From Proteobacteria bacterium UBA664 (GTDB taxonomy: Bacteria > Pseudomonadota > Gammaproteobacteria > UBA7966), in NCBI GenBank assembly GCA_002299125.1, contig DBNU01000147.1, forward strand, positions 1 through 10,175: 10,175 nt of DNA, written 5' to 3'. The notes under the pieces were generated by a model. It was not told the DNA's origin. It was given only the letters and a program-made list of their open reading frames with translations, and did no database searches. How positions within the stretch are numbered: the stretch's first letter is position 1; every line of letters begins with the position of its first letter. Below, in pieces: positions 1-6,258 of this stretch. The translations under genes were made by a program, and so were the position numbers.

Positions 1-1716
1 CTCGAAGCGCACCCGGCCGCGCCGGTTGCTCGTGAGCGCGAGGCGGTAGCCGCACTGCGTCGCCAGGCGTGTGCACTGATAGAGCCCGACCCCGAGGCCG
101 GTGCGCGAGGGCACCGGAGCCCGCAAAAGACGCTCGGCCAGTTCCGGCGCAACGGGCTCCCCGGCGTCGGTCACGCTGAGTTGCCAGCCGGCGGGCACCG
201 CCACGAGCGCCACCACGATGCCCCCGTCGGGCAAGGTACCGGCACCGTCGGCTGCCTTGCGCAGCGCGTTGTCGAGGAGGTTGTCGACGGCGTTGTCGAA
301 GAGTTCCCCCGGCAATGGGACCTCGCCCACTGGATCGCCCTCGAAGCGCACACGGCGATCGGCATAACGGGCCCGCGTCTGCGCCCACCAGCGGGACGCG
401 GGCAACCACTGCCGGTCTGCCGTCTGGGCCGGGCCCTCCAGTCGCGCCACCGCGACCGCGAGCCGGCGGCTGATCTCGGGCAGGGAACGCCCGAGCTGCG
501 CGAGCGCGCGCTCCGGGTGTCGCCCGGACTCGCCGGGCCCCAGGGCGGCCGCGAGCGGCTCCAGGGTCTGCAACAGATTCTTGATGTCGTGCGTGACCCG
601 GGCCCCGGTCTCGTGCACGGCCTGCAGGTGTGTGGCGATGGTGAGCGCCTCCTCGCCGAGCTTGGCGCGATAGAAGTGCGCGAGCACGCGCACCAGGAGC
701 ATGGCATGCAGGCGCAGCATCGGACCGGGGCGCTGGCGCGCGTAGATCCGCATGCTGAAGTCTGCCGTGGGCACCTCGATGCTGTGGGAAGTGTCCTCCC
801 CGACCTGACCCTGCACGCCTGCACCCTCCCAGCGCGCACCACTCGCCCAGGGCAGCGCGGCGAGCGCGGCGGCCCCGGCCTCGAGCAGGCTGCGTGCGGA
901 GGGCTGACTGCCCACCATGCCGGCGACGTGGTCGAGCCAGCGCTCGAAGGGGGTGCCGATGTTGAGCAGTGATCGCTCCCACAGCCCGAGCACGCTGTTG
1001 AGTCCCAGTCGCGGCGTCAGCACCCAACTGGTGAGCAGCAGCAGAGCGGCGATGGCAAGCAGGCAGCGCACCAGTGCGTCCACGTAGCCCAGACCCCAGT
1101 GGTACATGCCGAGCAGGCTGCCCAGCGCCAGCACCACCGTGACGAGGGCGGCGTTGAGCGCCCGCAGCAGATCCACTTCGCGCGGCGGGTCACCGCGCTG
1201 CGCGCCCCCCGGCAACAGCAGCACCGCCAGCGCGAGCAGCGGCAGGGCACTGCTGAAGAGCGGCTCCAGCGGCTCCGGCAGGGGTGGCAGATCGAAGGCG
1301 CGCGGCACGGCACGGATGAGCAATGCCGAGAGCAGGAAAGCGAGTGTGAGCAGGTGGGCGAGGCGGCCGTGCCGGCCACCCGTCGTGGTGCCGGCCACCA
1401 GCCCGATGAGCAGCACCAGCCAGCCGGAGAGCAGCCACCAGTCGAGCATGAGCAACAGCGCGGCGGTGAAGAGCGTGAAGACGGCGAGGTCCTGCGCCGA
1501 GATGGAGGCATCGGCGCGCCAGATCGGCTGCCAGATGAGGAAGAGACCGAGATGCGCCAGCAGCAGTGCGCGCGCGAGCGGGAACTCCGGCCCGAGCCAG
1601 ACGACCGCATGCAGCACGAGGAGCGAGGCCCCGAGCAGACGCAGGGCGTGGCGGCGCGTGAAGCGGCTGCCGTGGGAGGTGCCGAGCGTGGGCTGTTCCG
1701 GTGGGCCGCCGTCCAT
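1..1716 (-). CDS. Membrane sensor histidine kinase, C-terminus cut by window edge
   Basis: The frame is open for 572 codons from the ATG at 1716 to base 1 without a stop, so the gene leaves the window. Residues about 24-232 hold seven or eight hydrophobic segments. Residues about 255-345 look like a GAF-type region. The H box is VTHDIKNLLQ with phospho-acceptor His376. The N box is NAVDNLLDNAL (475-485), the G1 motif is DAGEPV (517-522), and the G2 motif is SRTGLGVGLYQ (537-547). The G2 motif lies close to the C-terminus in this family, so only a few residues should be missing. HDIKN, rather than the HE(I/L)RNP of PilS-like kinases, places it nearer the HDLKN kinases such as PrsK. An in-frame stop lies 10 codons upstream of the ATG with no other start between. 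There is no clear Shine-Dalgarno. The ligand is unknown. A partner response regulator is expected beyond the left edge. Confidence 0.88.
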   Translation of the reverse strand, partial: MDGGPPEQPTLGTSHGSRFTRRHALRLLGASLLVLHAVVWLGPEFPLARALLLAHLGLFLIWQPIWRADASISAQDLAVFTLFTAALLLMLDWWLLSGWLVLLIGLVAGTTTGGRHGRLAHLLTLAFLLSALLIRAVPRAFDLPPLPEPLEPLFSSALPLLALAVLLLPGGAQRGDPPREVDLLRALNAALVTVVLALGSLLGMYHWGLGYVDALVRCLLAIAALLLLTSWVLTPRLGLNSVLGLWERSLLNIGTPFERWLDHVAGMVGSQPSARSLLEAGAAALAALPWASGARWEGAGVQGQVGEDTSHSIEVPTADFSMRIYARQRPGPMLRLHAMLLVRVLAHFYRAKLGEEALTIATHLQAVHETGARVTHDIKNLLQTLEPLAAALGPGESGRHPERALAQLGRSLPEISRRLAVAVARLEGPAQTADRQWLPASRWWAQTRARYADRRVRFEGDPVGEVPLPGELFDNAVDNLLDNALRKAADGAGTLPDGGIVVALVAVPAGWQLSVTDAGEPVAPELAERLLRAPVPSRTGLGVGLYQCTRLATQCGYRLALTSNRRGRVRFE

Positions 1717-1858
1717 GACCGCAGTGTACCGCTGACGACTGGATCACTCCGGTCGCGGGCGGCACGGGTGGCCTTGCCCGCAGCGGCGTGGGACGAGACG
1801 AGCCAAACCCGGCCTGCTGCGTCGGGTCGATGGGACGGTGCGTGTCGTATGCGGCATC

Positions 1859-2629
1859 ATGCAGCGCATGATCGCTGCACTGATGGTGTCGGTATGGATC
1901 GAGGCACGCCGCAGTGGCCTGCCGCAGTTGCTGGTCGTGCTCTGGCTCTTGGCGCTGGGGGCGGCGGAACTGGCCGCGGCACTGGTGCCGACCGCCAGTC
2001 ACGAGACACGCCTGCTCGCCTTCGCCGCCTGCGCGCGCCCGCTCACCGCCTTCGTGCTGGCCGTGTTCGTGGTGGGCAGTCTCCGGCGCGAGGCGGACGA
2101 CCGCGTGCAGCCGTGGTTGCTGGCCTGTGATCGCCCGCGCCACCACTACCTCGCCGGGCGCGCCCTGGGCGCGGCGGGTCTGGTCCTCGGCAGTGCCGTG
2201 GCACTCGCGCTGCTGCTGCTGCCCTTCGCGCCGGTGGGCCAGGTCCTGCTCTGGAGTAGCGGACTCGCCTGTGAGCTCCTGCTGGTCGTGCTGCTGGCGC
2301 AGGCCGTGGCGCTGGCCATCAGCAGTCCCGCGGCGGCGCTCGCCGCAGTCACGCTCACCTACTTGCTCGCACGCATGCTGGATGCGTTGCGCCTGCTCAC
2401 CCGGACGCCGCTGCTGGAGGGCACAGGAGACTGGCTTGGCCTCGTGACTGCGGGGCTCGATCTGCTCGCCTGGGTGCTGCCCGCGCTTGCGCGTTTCGCG
2501 CCGGGGGCCTGGCTGCTGGCGCCCGCATCCCCCGCCGATGCGCTCGGCTACCTGCTGCCGCAGACCGCCGTGAGCGGCCTCCTGCTGTGGGCGCTGATGC
2601 AGGTCGATTTCGCCCGGCGTAGCTGGTGA
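1859..2629 (+). CDS. ABC-2 type transporter permease
   Basis: The product is about 256 residues and very hydrophobic, with around six membrane segments (roughly residues 23-43, 58-75, 100-121, 128-153, 157-177 and 230-248). A charged cytoplasmic loop, SLRREADDR, follows the second segment. This topology and length fit the membrane subunit of an ABC-2 exporter. No ATPase domain is present; the only ATPase in the locus is encoded at 4557-5378, and the pair probably form one transporter. The start is uncertain. ATGs at 1859 and 1868 and a GTG at 1838 share the frame, and none has a well-spaced ribosome site; GGGA sits only 2 bases before the GTG. The stop overlaps the next start by four bases (GTGA). 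The family call rests on topology and context, since ABC-2 permeases have little invariant sequence. Confidence 0.75.
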   Translation: MQRMIAALMVSVWIEARRSGLPQLLVVLWLLALGAAELAAALVPTASHETRLLAFAACARPLTAFVLAVFVVGSLRREADDRVQPWLLACDRPRHHYLAGRALGAAGLVLGSAVALALLLLPFAPVGQVLLWSSGLACELLLVVLLAQAVALAISSPAAALAAVTLTYLLARMLDALRLLTRTPLLEGTGDWLGLVTAGLDLLAWVLPALARFAPGAWLLAPASPADALGYLLPQTAVSGLLLWALMQVDFARRSW

Positions 2630-3390
2630 GTCCGTGGCGGCGGGTGCTGGCCTGGGGGGCGTCGCGCGGCGACGAGGCCCCGTGGTCGGCGGTGCCGCTG
2701 GCGGCCTGGGTCTCGCTCGCCGGGGCCCTGCTGGCGAACGCCCTCTGGCAGCCGCACGTTGCCGCCCCCGCGCCGTCACCCCCTGCGGCCCTCGCCGCAC
2801 CGCCGCCGCTGCCGCTGCTGCGGTTGGTCGCACTGGGTGAGCCGGAGCTGCTCGCGCGCCTGCTGCTGGTTGGTCTGTTCGGTCCCGCGGCAGCGGCCGG
2901 GATGGCGGGCTCCGCTGGCTGGCTGCACCTCGATTACCAAAACCTCGCCCGCTGGCTCGAGGCCCTGCTCGAACTCGACCCCGATGGCCAGGCCCCCCTG
3001 CTCGCCGCCGCCCGACTCTTCGGCGAGGTGCCCGATCCAGAGCGGCAACGCCGCATGCTCGCCTTCATCCGCCAGCACTACGGCGCGGACCCCGCGCGCC
3101 GCTGGCCATGGATGGCGCATGCCGTCTTCCTGGCCAGGCACCGGCTCCACGACCTGCCGCTGGCCCTTTCCCTGGCGCGCGAACTGGCGGCCCGTGCCGA
3201 CCCGGTCAGCGTTCCGCCCTGGGCCCGGCAGATGCACCTCTTCGTGCTCGAGGACATGGGTGAAGTGGAGGCCGTGAAGGTGCTCATCGGCGGGCTGCTC
3301 GCGAGCGGCCGGCTCGAGGACCCCAACGAGCGCCATTTTCTGGAGTGGCGATTGCGGCAGATGGAGCAGGCGGCAGGGGACGCCAGGTAG
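2626..3390 (+). CDS. Membrane-anchored protein with TPR-like C-terminal region, function unknown
   Basis: The product is 254 residues from a GTG start that overlaps the permease stop as GTGA, so translation is probably coupled. A hydrophobic segment at about 22-41 is followed by an Ala/Pro-rich linker (45-62) and a second hydrophobic stretch (about 76-100). Residues 100-250 are soluble and helical, with short Leu/Ala-rich helices punctuated by LDPDGQAPLLAAARLFGEV, RRWPWMAHAVFLARHRLHDL and PPWARQMHLFVLEDMGEVEA. This resembles TPR or other solenoid repeats, but I cannot assign a named domain. I have an impression of similar proteins next to ABC permeases in other proteobacteria and cannot verify it. 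A likely role is an accessory subunit linking the transporter to its partner. The nearest functional precedent is Myxococcus PilG in PilGHI; that is analogy, not shown homology. Confidence 0.72.
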   Translation: MSPWRRVLAWGASRGDEAPWSAVPLAAWVSLAGALLANALWQPHVAAPAPSPPAALAAPPPLPLLRLVALGEPELLARLLLVGLFGPAAAAGMAGSAGWLHLDYQNLARWLEALLELDPDGQAPLLAAARLFGEVPDPERQRRMLAFIRQHYGADPARRWPWMAHAVFLARHRLHDLPLALSLARELAARADPVSVPPWARQMHLFVLEDMGEVEAVKVLIGGLLASGRLEDPNERHFLEWRLRQMEQAAGDAR

Positions 3391-3518
3391 ACCCACCGAG
3401 AGGGGCGAGGGGGCGATGTGTGCGGGCAGCGTGCGTTGCCACCTGTCGACGCTTCGTCGGCATGGCGTCGAGCCCTCGGCAGGTGTGCAGCCCGGCCGGG
3501 GGTGAAATCGCGCCGGAT

Positions 3519-3535
3519 GCCCGGGTTCCCCGGGC
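3519..3535. repeat. Perfect 7-bp GC inverted repeat (hairpin)
   Basis: GCCCGGG, a TTC loop and CCCGGGC form an exact inverted repeat 19 bp before the sigma-54-like element. The lack of a T run argues against a classical intrinsic terminator. It could instead be an RNA hairpin at the end of the 2626-3390 transcript or a protein-binding dyad. Confidence 0.45.
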
Positions 3536-3554
3536 TGACAGCCGCCCGGTGCGC

Positions 3555-3570
3555 TGGCATGGTGTCTGCT
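3555..3570 (+). promoter_or_regulatory. Putative sigma-54 (-24/-12) promoter for the prepilin gene
   Basis: The sequence is TGGCATG, four bases, then CTGCT. Against the sigma-54 consensus TGGCACG-N4-TTGCW it matches 10 of 12 defined positions, with the invariant GG and GC exactly ten bases apart. Transcription would begin near 3581, leaving a leader of about 108 bases before the ATG at 3689. Many type IV pilin genes use sigma-54, which agrees with the context. A match of this quality can occur by chance in GC-rich DNA, so it stays a prediction. Confidence 0.5.
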
Positions 3571-3688
3571 GACATGGTTTGCAGTGCATCGCTCACCGGG
3601 CGTGGTCAGGGGCCAGCCGGCCTCCTCGCCCCATCGAGTGCAGCGACCAGACATCATTCGGACAGGGCCAGCGCCCCGGGAGCAGATC

Positions 3689-4405
3689 ATGAACCGTCGT
3701 CAGCAGAGCGGCTTCACCCTCATCGAGATCGCCATCGTGCTGGTCATCATCGGCCTGCTGCTTGGCGGCATCCTGAAAGGTCAGGAACTCATCACCTCGG
3801 CCCGGGTGCGCAACATGGCCGACCAGGGCAACGGCGTGCAGGCCGCCTACTACGGCTTCGTCGATCGCTTCCGCAACCTGCCGGGCGACTGGCAACTGGG
3901 CCCGGCGCAACAGGCCATTCCGGGCGTGACATCCGGAGGTAACGGCAATGGCCGCATCGATGGCGGGGAGTGGGTGGAGCCCCCCGTGGTCTGGGAGCAT
4001 CTGCAGCGGGCGGGCTTCATCGGTGGCTTCTTTCAGGCCACGGGTGCGCCCCCCGTCCTTGACACCGACGCCCCGCGCAATGCCTTCAACGGCTTCATCA
4101 TGCTGAGTCACAGCGCAAACTATCAGGGTCTCCCGGGGCAGCCCCCGACGGTGCGACTGAATCTCAACCTGGGCCAGAACGTTCCGGTGGGCGTCATCCG
4201 CGAACTTGACGTGAAGGTGGACGACGGTCGCCCCATGACCGGTGCCTTCCGCTCCGCCCCGTCCGTTGCGGCCTTGCCCCCCGGCGCACCCATCGCGGAG
4301 CCCAACTGCATCAGCGCCGGTGGTGGCGGTGGCGGCGGCGGGATTGCACCCGAATGGAACATCGTCGGCGACAGCCAGAACTGCGCGGGGGTTCTGCTTT
4401 ACTGA
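3689..4405 (+). CDS. Type IV pilin-like prepilin (class III signal, N-terminal methylation motif)
   Basis: The product is a 238-residue precursor. The short basic leader MNRRQQSG ends at the Gly8/Phe9 prepilin peptidase site and is followed by FTLIEIAIVLVIIGLLLGG, with Glu13 as the usual Glu5 of the mature pilin. The ATG at 3689 is chosen because GGGAG lies 6 bases upstream and the leader then has normal length; a longer frame from 3584 would bury the signal. The globular part has QAAYYGFVDRFRNLPGDW (51-68), an Asn/Gly loop NGNGRIDGGEW (85-95) that could bind calcium, and DVKVDDGRPMTGAF (174-187). Cys207 and Cys232 can close a C-terminal disulphide loop, which here contains eight consecutive glycines. 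It is longer than many major pilins. No pilus motor, secretin or prepilin peptidase gene lies in the window, so those must come from elsewhere. It may be a pilus subunit, a minor pilin or a pseudopilin. Confidence 0.92.
   Translation: MNRRQQSGFTLIEIAIVLVIIGLLLGGILKGQELITSARVRNMADQGNGVQAAYYGFVDRFRNLPGDWQLGPAQQAIPGVTSGGNGNGRIDGGEWVEPPVVWEHLQRAGFIGGFFQATGAPPVLDTDAPRNAFNGFIMLSHSANYQGLPGQPPTVRLNLNLGQNVPVGVIRELDVKVDDGRPMTGAFRSAPSVAALPPGAPIAEPNCISAGGGGGGGGIAPEWNIVGDSQNCAGVLLY
4319..4342 (+). repeat. (GGN)8 tract encoding eight glycines in the prepilin
   Basis: Eight successive glycine codons (GGT, GGT, GGC, GGT, GGC, GGC, GGC, GGG) encode residues 211-218 between the two C-terminal cysteines. Any length change by whole codons would keep the frame and alter only loop length. 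Confidence 0.85.
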
Positions 4406-4446
4406 GCAACCAGGCCCCGTGCGCGCGAGCAGCGTTCGCAAGGGGA

Positions 4447-4495
4447 TTCGTCATGCCTGCCCCCGAGTGTCTTTGTTGGGGGCGGGGATGACGGG
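4447..4495. repeat. Long imperfect hairpin, REP-like palindrome
   Basis: TTCGTCATGCCTGCCCCC (4447-4464) pairs with 4478-4495, which starts GGGGGCGGGGATGACG. The stem is 18 positions with one G-G mismatch and a few G-T pairs, closed by a 13-base loop. The outer arms GTCAT...ATGAC around C-rich and G-rich halves resemble the widespread intergenic palindromes of the form GTCATTCCCGC...GCGGGAATGAC, in a degenerate state. It lies 41 bp after the prepilin stop, where it could stabilise the 3' end or weakly terminate transcription. No T run follows. Only one copy is in the window, so repeat-family membership is inferred. Confidence 0.55.
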
Positions 4496-4556
4496 GGAAT
4501 GACCCCATCGGCAATGCGGTGCGGCTCGCGCACTGCGCGGCGGGCAACCGTGACCC

Positions 4557-5378
4557 GTGAGGTCGGCGCCGGGCGGCACCCAGGGAGAGGCTGAACTGTC
4601 GCTCGCAGGCACTCCACCATCCGATCCGGGACACGCGCCGGCCGGCTCCATCCGGGCCCAGGGGCTGTCCTGCCGCTACGGCAAGCTGCCCATCCTGCAG
4701 GGGATCGATTTCGAGCTCTGCCCGCCGCAGACGGTCGCCATCGTCGGTGTGAACGGTGCCGGCAAGAGCTCCTTCATCAAGCTGTTGCTTGGGCTCCTGC
4801 CGGTGGCTGCGGGCGCGGCCGTAATCGGCGGCCACGACGTGACCTCCGCGGCGGCACGCGCCAGCCTCGCCTTTCTGCCAGAGCGCTTTCTGCCGCCGCA
4901 ACACCTGACCGGCCGCGAGTTCCTGCGGCTGGCGCGCCGCCTCTACCGGCTGCCCCCGGACCCGGCCCGTGAGGCGCAGATGCTCACCGCGCTCGAACTC
5001 GAAGCTGCAACACTCGATCGCCGCGTCGGTGCCCTGTCGAAGGGCATGGCGCAGAAGCTCGGCCTGGTCGCCGTGCTCTGTTCGGGTCGCCCGCTGCTGG
5101 TGCTCGACGAACCCTTCAGTGGTCTCGATCCGCTGGCACGCGCGGCGTTGCTCGCGGCCCTTGCTGCCCATCGGGCCGGCGGCGGCTCGCTGCTCTACAC
5201 CACCCACGCGCTGGCGGATGTACCGCGACTGGCCGAACGACTGCTGCTGTTGCATGCGGGTAGAGTGCGCTTCGACGGTACCCCGGCCGCATTGTGTGCC
5301 GCGATGGGATGCGCGGATCTGGAGGCCGCCTGGCTCGCCTGTGTTCGGGATCAGTCGAGGCCTGAACGCGCCGGCTAA
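4557..5378 (+). CDS. ABC transporter ATP-binding protein
   Basis: The frame encodes 273 residues from GTG 4557. Walker A is GVNGAGKSS (64-72), the Q-loop region is FLPERF without a canonical Gln, and the signature is LSKGMAQKL (160-168). Walker B is LLVLDEP with catalytic Glu185, the D-loop is SGLDP and the H-loop is TTHAL (His217). LSKGM and the missing Q are usual in ATPases that serve ABC-2 exporters, for example NosF-like ones. It has no membrane segment, so it needs a separate permease; the one at 1859-2629 fits. The start is doubtful. The first 30 residues are low-complexity Pro/Gly/Ala, and a strong AGGGAGAGG at 4582-4590 stands 5 bases before CTG 4596, which may be the real start. The substrate is unknown; the neighbouring prepilin suggests a pilus or envelope role. 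Confidence 0.9.
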   Translation: MRSAPGGTQGEAELSLAGTPPSDPGHAPAGSIRAQGLSCRYGKLPILQGIDFELCPPQTVAIVGVNGAGKSSFIKLLLGLLPVAAGAAVIGGHDVTSAAARASLAFLPERFLPPQHLTGREFLRLARRLYRLPPDPAREAQMLTALELEAATLDRRVGALSKGMAQKLGLVAVLCSGRPLLVLDEPFSGLDPLARAALLAALAAHRAGGGSLLYTTHALADVPRLAERLLLLHAGRVRFDGTPAALCAAMGCADLEAAWLACVRDQSRPERAG

Positions 5379-5427
5379 AGTCGCACTGAAGCCCGGCCGC
5401 TACGACGGCATCATTCGGTCAAGCCGC

Positions 5428-5443
5428 ACGTCAGGGAGGACGT
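5428..5443 (+). promoter_or_regulatory. Ribosome binding site inside a small dyad
   Basis: AGGGAGGA (5433-5440) is a near-perfect Shine-Dalgarno 4 bases before the ATG at 5445, which fixes that start. ACGTC (5428-5432) and GACGT (5439-5443) flank it, so a 5-bp hairpin could hide most of it. A stem this short would be only marginally stable. Confidence 0.4.
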
Positions 5444-5444
5444 C

Positions 5445-6218
5445 ATGCTCGAAGCCCAGACCCAGGTCGCCTTGGAGGCGCTCATCGCGCTGCCGGTGGG
5501 GGTCTTTTTCGTAGACGAAGAAGACCACATCCGTCAGGCCAACCCGGCGGCGCATGCGCTGCTCGGCGTGACCTCGGGTGAGCTCGAGGGCTTGGCGCTG
5601 ATTGCACTGACTGGTGGACAGCCCATTGCAGCCGATGCGCAGAGAATCACTGTCACCGCGGCCACGCACCGTTTGGAGTTGCTGCTGCGCGAGCTTCCGA
5701 TCACCTGCATCCCGCTGCGGCGCGTGGTGACGGTCGTCGACCCGGCCGCAGTCGATCCCCGCAAGGGTATGCGTCTACCCCCGCTTCCCGGTCTGGACGC
5801 CTCGCGACTGGATGTCGATACGGGGCTGCTCAATCGTCGCAACGTGCTGCAGGAACTGAACGCGCAGGTCTCGCGCAGCCGCCGTTACGGGAACGTGCTT
5901 TCAGTCCTGCACTTGAGCTTGCCGGCGGCGCTCGCGCCCGAGCTTCGGCGCAGTCTGGCGCAGGCCTTGAAGGCGACACTGCGCTGGGTGGACATCATCG
6001 GCCGTTGGGAGGACGACGCCCTGCTCGTCATCCTGCCGGAGACTTCGCATGAGGCGGCCAGTGTGCTGGCCCGGAAGCTCCGGGAAGTCATGCAGCAAGT
6101 ATTGGGGGATTGTGTCCCGAATACAGTCGGTGTCGCTCAGTGGGCGCGGGGTGAGGAGGCTACCGCGCTGGTGGCCAGGGCAGCGGCGGAATCATGTGAA
6201 CTGGCCCGGGCCGGGTGA
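5445..6218 (+). CDS. PAS protein with degenerate GGDEF domain
   Basis: The product is 257 residues with no membrane segment, so it should be cytoplasmic. Residues 8-60 look like a PAS core (LPVGVFFVDEEDHIRQANPAAHALLG). Residues 122-250 follow the diguanylate cyclase fold: it opens with DTGLLNRR (125-132), as in the usual D-LTGL-NRR, and carries RWEDDALLVILPET (187-200) where RWGGDEFLVLLP is expected. The GGDEF signature has thus become EDDAL. The first metal-binding Asp region (LLDIDHFK in active enzymes) reads VLHLSLPAA, and no RxxD inhibitory site is seen. Cyclase activity is very unlikely; a sensory or nucleotide-binding adaptor role is more plausible. It sits 66 bp behind the ABC ATPase and may share its transcript. 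Its stop lies 40 bp from the end of the convergent OsmC gene. Confidence 0.8.
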   Translation: MLEAQTQVALEALIALPVGVFFVDEEDHIRQANPAAHALLGVTSGELEGLALIALTGGQPIAADAQRITVTAATHRLELLLRELPITCIPLRRVVTVVDPAAVDPRKGMRLPPLPGLDASRLDVDTGLLNRRNVLQELNAQVSRSRRYGNVLSVLHLSLPAALAPELRRSLAQALKATLRWVDIIGRWEDDALLVILPETSHEAASVLARKLREVMQQVLGDCVPNTVGVAQWARGEEATALVARAAAESCELARAG

Positions 6219-6258
6219 CCTCCCGGTGCCGATCACGGTGCCATCTGGCGTGGCCGTC

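Larger units (their letters stand above)
3391..3688. other. 298-bp intergenic region upstream of the prepilin gene
   Basis: I find no credible gene here. The stretch holds a 10-bp palindrome CCCGGCCGGG at 3491-3500, a GC hairpin at 3519-3535 and a sigma-54-like -24/-12 element at 3555-3570. A small CGACG-CTT-CGTCG hairpin lies at 3447-3459. None is followed by a T tract. The region therefore reads as a control region rather than a simple terminator between the permease pair and the pilin gene. Confidence 0.5.

Noticed and set aside
1723..1728. TACACT as -10 giving a leaderless kinase mRNA
   Set aside because: It lies 7 bases before the kinase ATG, but no -35 was found at 16-18 bp, so it is too weak to list as a promoter.
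1190..2833. 547-residue frame on the minus strand
   Set aside because: It is extremely rich in Arg, Gln, Pro and His, crosses the divergent control region and opposes the kinase, permease and coupled gene. It is an antisense shadow typical of GC-rich DNA.
3593..4441. 282-residue minus-strand frame opposite the prepilin
   Set aside because: The plus strand carries an unmistakable prepilin signal and ribosome site; this frame has no domain.
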